Shown piece after piece: positions 1-7,248 of a stretch of 55,801 bases of DNA. Within the stretch, counting starts at the first letter, position 1. Each line of letters opens with the position of its first letter. The DNA is from Sphingomonas azotifigens NBRC 15497. GTDB lineage: Bacteria > Pseudomonadota > Alphaproteobacteria > Sphingomonadales > Sphingomonadaceae. A model generated the notes under the pieces. That model did not search any database and was not told the DNA's origin. It saw nothing but the letters and a program-made list of their open reading frames with translations. A program made the position numbers and the translations under genes. The stretch spans positions 1 through 55,801 of the forward strand of contig NZ_BCTR01000024.1 of the NCBI RefSeq assembly GCF_002091475.1. The letters run 5' to 3'.

Positions 1-45
1 CCGCCTTCGGCGGCGGTCCCCCTCCCCCGCTTCGCGAGGGAGGAA
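1..45. repeat. C/G-rich hairpin at the window edge
   Basis: The stretch just after the EAL gene stop (read on the minus strand) holds a C-rich/G-rich inverted repeat (CCTCCCTCGCG facing CGGGGGAGG) followed by a second small GCCGCC hairpin. It resembles the CCCCTCCC-type dispersed repeats found elsewhere in this window and may also act as a transcription end for the gene at 50-1813. It is cut by the window edge, so its full length is unknown. Confidence 0.4.
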
Positions 46-49
46 ATGC

Positions 50-1813
50 TCAAGCTGCGAGTGCGGTCCGCGCGGCAATCCAGTCCGCGAACGCCGCCGC
101 TTCCAGCGGCCGCGCGAACCAATATCCCTGCGCTTCCTCGCACCCCATGCCGGCGAGGATCTTGGCGGCATCCTCGGTCTCGACGCCTTCCGCCACCACG
201 CTGCGACCGAGCTTGTGGATCAGGTCGACCATCGTCTCGACGAGCACATAATCGGCGCCCCAGGGTGCGCTCAGCCCGCGGACAAACGCCTGGTCGATCT
301 TCACCACCTGCGCCGGCACCTGCTGGAGATAGGCAAGGCTGCTATGCCCGGTGCCGAAATCGTCGATCGCCAGCGCGATCCCCGCCTCGGCAAGCTCGCG
401 CAGCATCGCCAGCGCCTTTTCCGGCTCCGCCATCATCGCGCTTTCGGTGAGTTCGATCTCCAGCTGCGCCGGCCGCAGCTGGCGCGTGATCAGCGCCAGT
501 TGGAGGCGCTGGATCAGGTCCGCCTCCATCAGGTTGGCCGCCGAGATGTTGACCGACAGCGTCAGCTCCAGCCCTGCCGCCTGCCATGCGGCAAGCTGGT
601 CGAGCGCAGTATCGAGCACCCACTGGGTCGTCGGGCGCGCGAGCGCAGTCTGTTCGATGATCGGGATGAACTCGGCGGGCGAAACCTCGCCAAGCTCGGG
701 ATGGCGCCAGCGCAGCAGCGTTTCCGCGCCCAGACAGCACCCGGTCGCGAGGTCGACCCGCGGCTGATAGACCAGCCGCAACTGGTCGCCCGCCTCCAGC
801 GCCGCGCCGAAATCCTGCAGCAGGTCGTAGTGACGGCGCATCTCGTTGTCGCGATCCGCGGAGTAGAGCGCGATCGCACCGTCGTTCCGGCGCGCATCCT
901 GCGCGGCGCTGGCCGCCCCGCGAAGCACATCCTCCGGCGGTACCTCGCCCAGCCGGAACGGCCGCATGCCGATCGCCACGCTGGTTACGAACCGCACGCT
1001 GGATGTCGCCCGGATCGCTTCGAAACCGCGCTCTATCACGGCGATATAGGCCGCCACGTCCACATCGGGCGGCGACAGGAAGGCGAATTGGGTGGTGCCG
1101 ACATGATAGGCCGTGCGGTCCGCGCCGAGGGCGCTCTGGATCGCGCGCGATGCCTCGCGCACCATTTCGTCGAGCCGCGCCGCGCCCATCGCGCCGACGA
1201 TCTTCGCGATCTGGTCGTCCCGCGCGAGATCGGCGATCACCGCGATGCGGGCCTGCCCGGGGCAATCGAGCGCCAGGTCGGCAAGGTCGTCCCGGAACTG
1301 CGCGCGCGTCGGCAGCCCGCTGATCGGATCGATCCGCCCGAACGCATGCTGAAGCTCGATCTGCTCCATGACCATCGCGGCGAGGTCGGTCAGCGCCGCC
1401 AGTTCTTCGGGCGCGGCGAGACGCGGCTCTACACCCAGCACGCACAGCGCGCCGAGTCCGTAGCCGTCCTTGGTCACCAGCGGCGCCCCCGCATAGAAGC
1501 GGGTGCCATGCTCGGCGAGCAGGCTTTCGGCGTAGCGAGGGTGTGTCGCGAAGTCCTCGATCACCACCAGATGGCCTTCCTCGGCGACCTCCGCGCAGGG
1601 TGCCTTGTCGCGCGGGATGCTGCCATGCTCGACGCCGACGCGCGACTTGAACCATTGCCGGTCCCGGTCGGTCAGCGACACGGCCGCGATCGGCAGGCCG
1701 AAGATCTGCGCCGCCATCCGCGTGATACGATCGAAATGCTCGCTAGGCGGCGTGTCGAGCAGCTTCAGCTGGTGCAGCGCGTCCAGCCGCGCCGCTTCGC
1801 GGTAATTCTGCAC
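50..1813 (-). CDS. GAF - degenerate GGDEF - EAL cyclic-di-GMP phosphodiesterase
   Basis: 587 residues. An N-terminal GAF-like sensor (about residues 20-150) is followed by a GGDEF fold that has lost its signature (VGTTQF at 238-243 replaces the GGDEF site) and a C-terminal EAL domain (about 335-580). The EAL residues needed for metal binding and c-di-GMP hydrolysis are visible: E364 in an ETL variant of the EAL motif, N422, E457, DD at 484-485, K505, E542 and Q562. It is therefore probably an active phosphodiesterase with an inactive, possibly GTP-sensing, cyclase domain. No membrane segment is seen, so it should be cytoplasmic. Start is a GTG preceded by AAGGGAA at good spacing; no in-frame ATG is nearby. 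Confidence 0.9.
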   Translation of the reverse strand: MQNYREAARLDALHQLKLLDTPPSEHFDRITRMAAQIFGLPIAAVSLTDRDRQWFKSRVGVEHGSIPRDKAPCAEVAEEGHLVVIEDFATHPRYAESLLAEHGTRFYAGAPLVTKDGYGLGALCVLGVEPRLAAPEELAALTDLAAMVMEQIELQHAFGRIDPISGLPTRAQFRDDLADLALDCPGQARIAVIADLARDDQIAKIVGAMGAARLDEMVREASRAIQSALGADRTAYHVGTTQFAFLSPPDVDVAAYIAVIERGFEAIRATSSVRFVTSVAIGMRPFRLGEVPPEDVLRGAASAAQDARRNDGAIALYSADRDNEMRRHYDLLQDFGAALEAGDQLRLVYQPRVDLATGCCLGAETLLRWRHPELGEVSPAEFIPIIEQTALARPTTQWVLDTALDQLAAWQAAGLELTLSVNISAANLMEADLIQRLQLALITRQLRPAQLEIELTESAMMAEPEKALAMLRELAEAGIALAIDDFGTGHSSLAYLQQVPAQVVKIDQAFVRGLSAPWGADYVLVETMVDLIHKLGRSVVAEGVETEDAAKILAGMGCEEAQGYWFARPLEAAAFADWIAARTALAA

Positions 1814-1882
1814 AATCGTTCCCTTCGCCGTTCATTATAGACACGGCGCGGTCGCGATCCGGAATCCCGGAAAATCCGGTGG

Positions 1883-3493
1883 TTAACCGGCCGTCATGCT
1901 CTTCGCCACCGCCTCGGCGATCTTGATGCCGTCGATCGCCGCCGAGAGGATGCCCCCGGCATAGCCCGCGCCCTCCCCCGCCGGGAACAGCCGCGGCGTG
2001 TTGAGGCTCTGCAGGTCCGCCCCGCGGGTGATCCGCACCGGCGAAGAGGTGCGAGTCTCCACCCCGGTCATCACCGCCTCGGGATGGTCGTAGCGGGCGA
2101 TCTGGCGGCCGAACACGGGCAGCGCCTCGCGGAACGCCTCGATCACGAAGTCGGGCAGGCAGGCGGCGAGATCGGTGGGCGTGACGCCCGGCTTGTAGCT
2201 CGGCACCACCTGCCCCAGCGCGGTTGAGGGCCGCCCGGCGAGCAGGTCGCCGACCAGCTGGCCCGGCGCGTTGTAGTTGGAGCCACCGGCGAGGAAGGCC
2301 GCATCCTCCCATTTGCGCTGCAGTTCGATGCCCGCGAGCGGACCACCCGGATAGTCGCGCGCGGGATCGATCGCCACGACGAGCCCCGAATTGGCGTTGA
2401 ACTCGGCGCGCGAATATTGGCTCATGCCGTTGGTGACGACGCGGCCCTCCTCGGAGGTGGCCGCCACCACGCGCCCACCCGGGCACATGCAGAAGCTGTA
2501 GACGGTACGGCCATTGGCGCAGTGGTGCGACAGCGCATAGGCGGCGGCGCCCAGGTCCGGATGCTTGGCGCAGTTGCCGAAGCGCGCCTGGTCGATCCAG
2601 CTCTGCGGATGCTCGATCCGCACGCCGATCGAGAAGGGCTTGGCCTCCAGATGGACGCCCATGCGGTGGAGCATCTCGAAGGTCGGCCGCGCGCTATGGC
2701 CCACTGCCAGCACGACATGGTCGGCCTCCAGGAAGCTGCCGTCGTGGAGGTGCAGGCCGCGCATCTTGCGCTCGCCGTCGAGCTCGATCGCGTCGACGCG
2801 GGTCTGCCAGCGATATTCGCCGCCCAGTTCCTCGATGGTGCGGCGCATGCTCTCCACCATCGATACGAGGCGGAAGGTGCCGATATGCGGATGCGCCTGC
2901 CACAGGATGTCCTCGGGCGCGCCGGCCTTCACGAATTCCTCCAGCACCTTGCGGCCGAGGAAGCGCGGGTCCTTGACCCGGCAATAGAGCTTGCCGTCCG
3001 AGAAGGTCCCCGCCCCGCCCTCGCCGAACTGGACGTTGGAATCCGGGTTGAGCTCGGAGCGGCGCCACAGGCCCCAGGTGTCCTTGGTCCGCTCGCGCAC
3101 GATCTTGCCGCGATCGACGATGATCGGGCGGAAGCCCATCTGGGCGAGGATCAGCCCGGCGAACAGTCCGCACGGCCCCGCACCGATCACCACCGGGCGT
3201 AGACCGTTCCAGCCCTCGGGCGCCTGGACGGGCGGGCGGTAGGTCATGTCCGGGGTCGGTCGCACGTCCTTGTCCCCGGCAAGGCGCGCCAGCACCTCGG
3301 CTTCGTCGGTCAGATCGACGTCGACGGTATAGACCAGCAGGATCGCGTTGCGCCGCCGCGCATCGTTGCCGCGCTTGAACACGGTGAAGCCACGCACCTC
3401 GGCCGGCGCCACGCCCAGCCGCGCCGCGATCGCGGGCGCGAGCGCATCGGCGGGGTGGTCGAGGGGCAGGGAAAGTCCGGACAGGCGCAGCAT
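1883..3493 (-). CDS. COG2509-type FAD-dependent dehydrogenase
   Basis: 536 residues from the ATG giving MLRLSGLSLPLDHP; an upstream in-frame start at 3604 would add 37 residues without family resemblance. An N-terminal ferredoxin-like region precedes a Rossmann FAD site (VVIGAGPCGLFAGLILAQMG) and conserved segments such as SNVQFGEGGAGTFSDGKL and FPAGEGAGYAGGI, typical of the large uncharacterised flavoprotein family COG2509 (distantly like geranylgeranyl reductases and GidA-like flavoproteins). Substrate is unknown. It follows the EAL gene on the same strand with about 70 bp between them, probably an independent unit. Family assignment is strong, biological role unknown. Confidence 0.88.
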   Translation of the reverse strand: MLRLSGLSLPLDHPADALAPAIAARLGVAPAEVRGFTVFKRGNDARRRNAILLVYTVDVDLTDEAEVLARLAGDKDVRPTPDMTYRPPVQAPEGWNGLRPVVIGAGPCGLFAGLILAQMGFRPIIVDRGKIVRERTKDTWGLWRRSELNPDSNVQFGEGGAGTFSDGKLYCRVKDPRFLGRKVLEEFVKAGAPEDILWQAHPHIGTFRLVSMVESMRRTIEELGGEYRWQTRVDAIELDGERKMRGLHLHDGSFLEADHVVLAVGHSARPTFEMLHRMGVHLEAKPFSIGVRIEHPQSWIDQARFGNCAKHPDLGAAAYALSHHCANGRTVYSFCMCPGGRVVAATSEEGRVVTNGMSQYSRAEFNANSGLVVAIDPARDYPGGPLAGIELQRKWEDAAFLAGGSNYNAPGQLVGDLLAGRPSTALGQVVPSYKPGVTPTDLAACLPDFVIEAFREALPVFGRQIARYDHPEAVMTGVETRTSSPVRITRGADLQSLNTPRLFPAGEGAGYAGGILSAAIDGIKIAEAVAKSMTAG

Positions 3494-3598
3494 CGAAACT
3501 CGGGTTCCAGCAGATGTGGGGGAGCGTGATCGTCCCTTAGCGTGGTCGAACGGCGCAGCAAACCTGGGATTGCGGACCAACCGCGCGACTAAAATCCT

Positions 3599-3694
3599 CG
3601 TCATTCCCGCAAAGGCGGGAATCCATTTGCCAGGACGCTCGGGGCTGGAACCGCCGGTTCAGCGCCAATGGATCCCTGCCTTCGCGGGGAGGAC
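3599..3694. repeat. paired inverted REP element (family A, copy 1)
   Basis: Two palindromic REP-like units in inverse orientation: CGTCATTCCCGC...GGCGGGAATCCATT at 3599-3627 and the opposite form CAATGGATCCCTGCCTTCGC...GGAC at 3666-3694. The roughly 40-bp interior resembles that of the copy at 24477-24574, so the pair behaves as one element, not as two independent REPs. It lies between the COG2509 gene and the MarR-type gene. Confidence 0.8.
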
Positions 3695-3720
3695 AGCAAG
3701 AAGGAGGGCGCGAAACGCTC

Positions 3721-4152
3721 TCACTCGCGTGCCAGCGAATCGCGCAGCGCCTGCGCCTCGCGGTTGAGCGCCGCCAGCCGCTCCAGCGTCAGGTCGGTCT
3801 TCTCGAGGATCGCCTCGCCCAGGCAGCCGCATTCCTCGCGGATCGCGCGACCCTGCGCGGTGAGGAACACCTGCACCTGGCGTTCGTCCTCGGGGTTCCG
3901 CTTGCGCTCGACCAGCCCCGCCGCCTCCAGCCGCTTCACCAGCGGCGTGATCGTGCTCGATTCGAGCGCGAGCCGCTCGCCGATCGCGCCTACCGTACGG
4001 CCGTCCTTCTCCCACAGCGCGTGGAGCACCAGATATTGCGGATAGGTGATCCCCAGCCGATCGAGGATCGGCTTGTAGACGCGCGTGATCGCCATGCTCG
4101 CGCTGTAGAGCGAGAAGCAGAGCTGGCCGTCGAGCGGAAGCGGGGCAGGCAT
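3721..4152 (-). CDS. ohrR: OhrR-like MarR-family peroxide-sensing repressor
   Basis: 143 residues. The N-terminal LCFSLY segment with C12 matches the reactive, peroxide-sensing cysteine of OhrR; two further cysteines at 108 and 110 could support a two-cysteine disulfide mechanism. The winged helix-turn-helix lies around residues 35-95 (ESSTITPLVKRLEAAGLVERKRNPEDER). Divergently transcribed from ohr, with palindromic operators between the two starts, the classical self-regulated arrangement. I chose the ATG at 4152 because AGGAG precedes it and the protein then has usual OhrR length; the frame stays open upstream to 4431 but that extension is not OhrR-like. Confidence 0.92.
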   Translation of the reverse strand: MPAPLPLDGQLCFSLYSASMAITRVYKPILDRLGITYPQYLVLHALWEKDGRTVGAIGERLALESSTITPLVKRLEAAGLVERKRNPEDERQVQVFLTAQGRAIREECGCLGEAILEKTDLTLERLAALNREAQALRDSLARE

Positions 4153-4195
4153 GGGCAGAAACTCCTTTCCGCCGAAGCTCGGCGGACAAAACATA

Positions 4196-4205
4196 TATCG
4201 CGATA
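4196..4205. promoter_or_regulatory. OhrR operator candidate 1
   Basis: Perfect 10-bp palindrome TATCGCGATA in the ohrR-ohr divergent region, near the ohrR start. The same word recurs at 4251-4260. Repeated perfect palindromes between a MarR-type gene and its usual target support an operator; that OhrR binds it is inference. Confidence 0.75.
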
Positions 4206-4249
4206 AAGAATCCTCTGGACAAGGGGCGCGGCCTCGCCTATCTGATCGT

Positions 4250-4261
4250 TTATCGCGATAA
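4250..4261. promoter_or_regulatory. OhrR operator candidate 2
   Basis: 12-bp palindrome TTATCGCGATAA, an extended copy of the word at 4196-4205, lying 31 bp upstream of the ohr ATG. The spacing of 55 bp between the two palindrome starts is about five helical turns, suitable for two dimers on one DNA face. Confidence 0.78.
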
Positions 4262-4291
4262 TTATTGTCGCAGCACCAAAGGAGACACTCG

Positions 4292-4717
4292 ATGTCGGTC
4301 GATGTGAAGTACACCACCAAGGCAACTGCAACCGGCGGCCGCGACGGCAGCGCGCGCTCGGAAGACGGCGTTCTGGAAGTGAAGCTCTCCACCCCGAAGG
4401 AACTGGGCGGCGCCGGCGGCGACGGCACCAATCCGGAGCAGCTGTTCGCGGCGGGCTATTCGGCCTGCTTCATCGGTGCGCTCAAGGCGGTCGGCGCGGG
4501 CATGAAGATCAAGGTCCCGGCCGAGACGACGGTCACCGCGACGGTAGGCATCGGCCCGCGTTCGGAAGGCGGCTTCGGCATCACCGCCGATCTGCTCGTC
4601 AATCTGCCCGGCCTCGATCGCGAGGTGGCGCAGCAGCTGGTCGACGCCGCGCACCAGGTCTGCCCCTATTCGAACGCGACCCGCGGCAACGTGAATGTCG
4701 GCCTGACGCTGGCGTGA
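4292..4717 (+). CDS. ohr: organic hydroperoxide resistance protein Ohr
   Basis: 141 residues, full family length. Ohr reduces organic and fatty-acid hydroperoxides with a reactive thiol pair, regenerated by lipoylated proteins in known homologues. Both catalytic cysteines are visible: C59 in GYSACFIGAL and C124 in HQVCPYSNATRGN. The ATG at 4292 has AAAGGAGA upstream. The gene is divergent from ohrR and sits directly behind the second palindromic operator, so peroxide-inducible expression is expected. Confidence 0.96.
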   Translation: MSVDVKYTTKATATGGRDGSARSEDGVLEVKLSTPKELGGAGGDGTNPEQLFAAGYSACFIGALKAVGAGMKIKVPAETTVTATVGIGPRSEGGFGITADLLVNLPGLDREVAQQLVDAAHQVCPYSNATRGNVNVGLTLA

Positions 4718-4770
4718 TCACGCGATGCCCTCTCCCTCCGGTGAGAGGGCATCACTCTCGACAAAATACC

Positions 4771-4868
4771 CCGTCATCCCCGCGAAGGCGGGGATCCATT
4801 GGTGGTGAAGCCGCGGCTCTTTTCCCCGACGTCCTCGCAAATGGATTCCCGCCTTCGCGGGAATGACG
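4771..4868. repeat. paired inverted REP element (family A, copy 2)
   Basis: Left unit at 4771-4800 (CCGTCATCCCCGCG...GGGGATCCATT), right unit at 4839-4868 (AAATGGATTCCCGCC...GGGAATGACG) in inverted orientation. The interior (TTGGTGG...CGCGGCTCTTT...CGTCCT) is shared with the copy at 23235-23330, identifying a subfamily. It fills the gap between ohr and the convergent FlgC-like gene. Confidence 0.82.
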
Positions 4869-4897
4869 ATCGTTTTCGAGAAGCTGGCCGGACGCCC

Positions 4898-5314
4898 TCA
4901 GACCCGCATGTCCAGCAGCGAACCCATCATCCGGTCCTCGGTCTTGACCACGGAGAGGTTCGCGCGGAACGAAAAGAGCGCCTTGCGCTGCTCGACATCC
5001 TCGCTCGCGAAATCGACGTCGGGCGCCTCGATATTCCCGTCCTCGTCGGCATCCTGCGATTCCGGATCGTAGCGCGGGCCCGTGCCGGGCACCGCCGGCA
5101 CCGGCTTGGCGTTGACGCCGCCCGCGGCAGCCGCCGCCTGGTAGATCGCAATCGGCTGATAGGCGTGGTTGATCGTCTTGCCGATCGCGTTCGGCGCGGT
5201 CACCGCCTTGACGGTCTCGCCGGTCGTGTTCGCGTTGGCGACGTTCTGCGCGCTCACCGTGAGCCGGGTGGCACTGGCCTGGATGCCGCTGAGAGCGATG
5301 TTGGTGGCGATCAT
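4898..5314 (-). CDS. orphan flagellar rod-type (FlgC-like) domain protein
   Basis: 138 residues. The N-terminus (IALSGIQASATRLTVSAQNV then ANANT) matches the flagellar rod/hook N-terminal motif, and the C-terminus (RANLSVVKTEDRMMGSLLD) matches the flagellar C-terminal helix of FlgC-type rod proteins. Between them is a short linker with a strongly acidic stretch (about residues 84-105). There are no other flagellar genes in the window, so it is either an orphan rod component encoded away from the main cluster or a repurposed relative. ATG at 5314 has a GGAG ribosome site; an upstream in-frame start exists at 5368 but lacks support. Confidence 0.75.
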   Translation of the reverse strand: MIATNIALSGIQASATRLTVSAQNVANANTTGETVKAVTAPNAIGKTINHAYQPIAIYQAAAAAGGVNAKPVPAVPGTGPRYDPESQDADEDGNIEAPDVDFASEDVEQRKALFSFRANLSVVKTEDRMMGSLLDMRV

Positions 5315-5392
5315 GGCGCTACTCCAATGCGCCATTGTCGCAGCAGCGCGTAAACGCGCCCTTGCCAACCATGGTTAGCAGCCCGTTCGCCG

Positions 5393-5428
5393 AAAAGGCT
5401 GCGCCCGCCCGATCGCCGGACGCAGCCC
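5393..5428 (-). terminator. terminator-like hairpin
   Basis: On the minus strand GGCTGCG and its complement CGCAGCC (5397-5403 and 5421-5427) form a stem followed by TTTTC. It lies just past the stop of the alpha/beta hydrolase gene ending at 5437 and is oriented to end its transcription. Confidence 0.6.
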
Positions 5429-5436
5429 TCTCCCCA

Positions 5437-6405
5437 TCACTTGCGGATGAACGCCAGCAGATCGGGGTTCAGCACGTCGGCGTGCGTGGTCAGCATGCCG
5501 TGCGGGAAGCCCTTGTAGACCTTGAGCTCGCCATTCTTGACCAGCTTGACGCCGAGCATCGCCGAATCCGCGATCGGCACGATCTGGTCGTCGTCGCCAT
5601 GCATGAACAGTACCGGCACCTGGATCTTCTTGAGATCCTCGGTCTGGTCGGTTTCCGAGAACACCTTGATGCAGTCATACTGCGCCTTGGCGCCGCCGAT
5701 CATGCCCTGGCGCCACCAGTTCTGGATCACGCCCGGCGAGACCTTCGCGCCCGGACGGTTGAAGCCGTAGAACGGCCCCGACGGCACATCGAGGTAGAAT
5801 TGCGCGCGGTTGGCGGCGAGCGCGGCGCGGAAGCCGTCGAACACCTCGATCGGCAGCCCGCCGGGGTTGTTCGCGGTCTTGAGCATCAGCGGCGGGATCG
5901 CGCCGACCAGCACCGCCTTGGCGACACGGCCCGGCTTGGACCGCGCGACATAGGCCGCGACCTCGCCGCCGCCGGTAGAATGGCCGATATGCACGGCATT
6001 CTTCAGGTCGAGCGCATCGGCCAACTCGATCACGTCGGCGGCATAGGTCGCCATGTCGTTGCCGGTGTCGGTCTGGGTCGAGCGACCATGACCGCGGCGA
6101 TCATGCGCGATGACGCGGTAGCCCTTTTCCAGGAAATACAGCATCTGCGCGTCCCAATCGTCCGCACTCAGCGGCCAGCCATGGTGGAAGACAATCGGCT
6201 GGGCGGTCTTGGGGCCCCAGTCCTTGTAAAAGATCGTCGTGCCGTCCTTGACCGTGATCGTCGCCATGTTCGCTTCTCCGTGATGTGAATGGCCCTGCGC
6301 CATCGCCTGTGCCGCCGGCGCGATCGCCACGACCGCTCCGATGGCCAGCGTCCCCTCGAGCAGTTCGCGGCGCGTGACGTGCGCCAAGTCTCCGAACCTG
6401 TTCAT
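5437..6405 (-). CDS. exported alpha/beta hydrolase, non-heme chloroperoxidase-like
   Basis: 322 residues. The N-terminus carries a twin-arginine-type signal ([20 protein letters not shown] then AAQA), so the enzyme is probably exported folded. The mature part is a full alpha/beta hydrolase of the cofactor-free haloperoxidase/arylesterase group: [12 protein letters not shown], nucleophile S143 in [10 protein letters not shown], acidic residue near 272 in HGDDDQIVP and H302 in GFPHGM. A second in-frame ATG at residue 47 would give the usual 276-residue cytoplasmic form, so two forms are possible. Substrate cannot be deduced. ATG at 6405 was chosen because the signal sequence begins right there. 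Confidence 0.88.
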   Translation of the reverse strand: MNRFGDLAHVTRRELLEGTLAIGAVVAIAPAAQAMAQGHSHHGEANMATITVKDGTTIFYKDWGPKTAQPIVFHHGWPLSADDWDAQMLYFLEKGYRVIAHDRRGHGRSTQTDTGNDMATYAADVIELADALDLKNAVHIGHSTGGGEVAAYVARSKPGRVAKAVLVGAIPPLMLKTANNPGGLPIEVFDGFRAALAANRAQFYLDVPSGPFYGFNRPGAKVSPGVIQNWWRQGMIGGAKAQYDCIKVFSETDQTEDLKKIQVPVLFMHGDDDQIVPIADSAMLGVKLVKNGELKVYKGFPHGMLTTHADVLNPDLLAFIRK

Positions 6406-6645
6406 CCCCCGCGCTCCTGTTTTTTGAAGTCCGTGCCGATCCGGCAAGGGCGCGTACGCCACGCCCGATCGGCTGCGCTGACCATGGCAGCAGCGTAGCG
6501 GCGGCGGAATCGAACGCTGGTATAGGGGAACCACCCCGCGGGTGGAGCTATGCGCGCAGGGCGCAGACGCGAGAAAGGGCGCACGGCATCGCGGGGAAGA
6601 ACCCCGCGGCACCCTACGCCGCGATCACACAAACCATGTCGTGAA

Positions 6646-6655
6646 GGGGGGGGGG
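6646..6655. repeat. homopolymer of ten G
   Basis: Ten consecutive G residues four bases from the 3' CCA end of tRNA-Ala on the opposite strand. A tract of this length is prone to slippage or sequencing error; no coding role is seen. Confidence 0.8.
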
Positions 6656-6658
6656 AAA

Positions 6659-6734
6659 TGGTGGAGCCGAGGGGGATCGAACCCCTGACCTTCGCAATGC
6701 CATTGCGACGCTCTCCCAGCTGAGCTACGGCCCC
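6659..6734 (-). tRNA. tRNA-Ala (GGC anticodon)
   Basis: 76 nt with encoded CCA. The acceptor stem GGGGCCG pairs with CGGCTCC, the D arm GCTC/GAGC, the anticodon stem TCGCA/TGCGA encloses ATGGCAT with anticodon GGC, and the T arm AGGGG TTCGATC CCCT is standard. It reads GCC codons, very frequent in this GC-rich genome. Confidence 0.97.
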
Positions 6735-6775
6735 ATTCCCCGGGAAGGCGGCCCCTCTATAAGGGGCTCGCCGGG

Positions 6776-6812
6776 TTGGCAAGCGCCTTTTTTCGCGCTT
6801 GCCAAATTTTTT
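6776..6812 (+). terminator. strong palindrome with T run on the plus strand
   Basis: A perfect 11-bp inverted repeat (TTGGCAAGCGC and GCGCTTGCCAA) is followed on the plus strand by ATTTTTT. In form it is an intrinsic terminator for plus-strand transcription, although both flanking genes (tRNA-Ala and the TIGR02300 gene) run on the minus strand. Confidence 0.6.
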
Positions 6813-6817
6813 CGAAC

Positions 6818-7144
6818 TTACTGCTCGTCGTCGTCGCTGGCAGTCTCGACGCCCAGGTCGTCGTCGCCGCCCAGATCGACGTCGTCGTCCGGCGAGGGCT
6901 CCTCGTCGTCGGCACCGATGTCGAGATCGTCATCGCCCACCAGATCCGAATCCTCGGCTTCCGGCTTGTCGCTATTGGCCTTTACTGCCTCGAACGGCAG
7001 CGGCTGCTTCGACTTCAGGATGGGCTCGGGCTCCCAGGCGAAACCGCAATTGATGCAGGTGACCGGCTCGTCCTTGGTCAGATCATAGAAGCGCGTACCG
7101 CACTTCGGGCAGCTGCGCTTGGTGCCCCATTCCGGCTTCACCAT
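6818..7144 (-). CDS. TIGR02300 family (FYDLN acid) protein
   Basis: 108 residues. The N-terminal half has two zinc-ribbon-like pairs, CPKCG around FYDLTKDEP and CINCG, as in the FYDLN acid family of alphaproteobacteria. The C-terminal half is an extremely acidic low-complexity tail (DDDLDIGADDEEPSPDDDVD-like). Function of the family is not established; a small nucleic-acid- or protein-binding role is plausible. The ATG at 7144 follows an AGAGG site. It is divergent from aroA with a roughly 100-bp shared promoter region. Confidence 0.88.
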   Translation of the reverse strand: MVKPEWGTKRSCPKCGTRFYDLTKDEPVTCINCGFAWEPEPILKSKQPLPFEAVKANSDKPEAEDSDLVGDDDLDIGADDEEPSPDDDVDLGGDDDLGVETASDDDEQ

Positions 7145-7248
7145 GTGTTGCCTCTTCGCCTTTCGCTGTGTTCGGAGATTTCGGGATATGATCCCGGAAA
7201 GTGGGGCGCGCCTTGCCATGCTGCAAGCCGCCTGTCAAAGCCGCGCCC

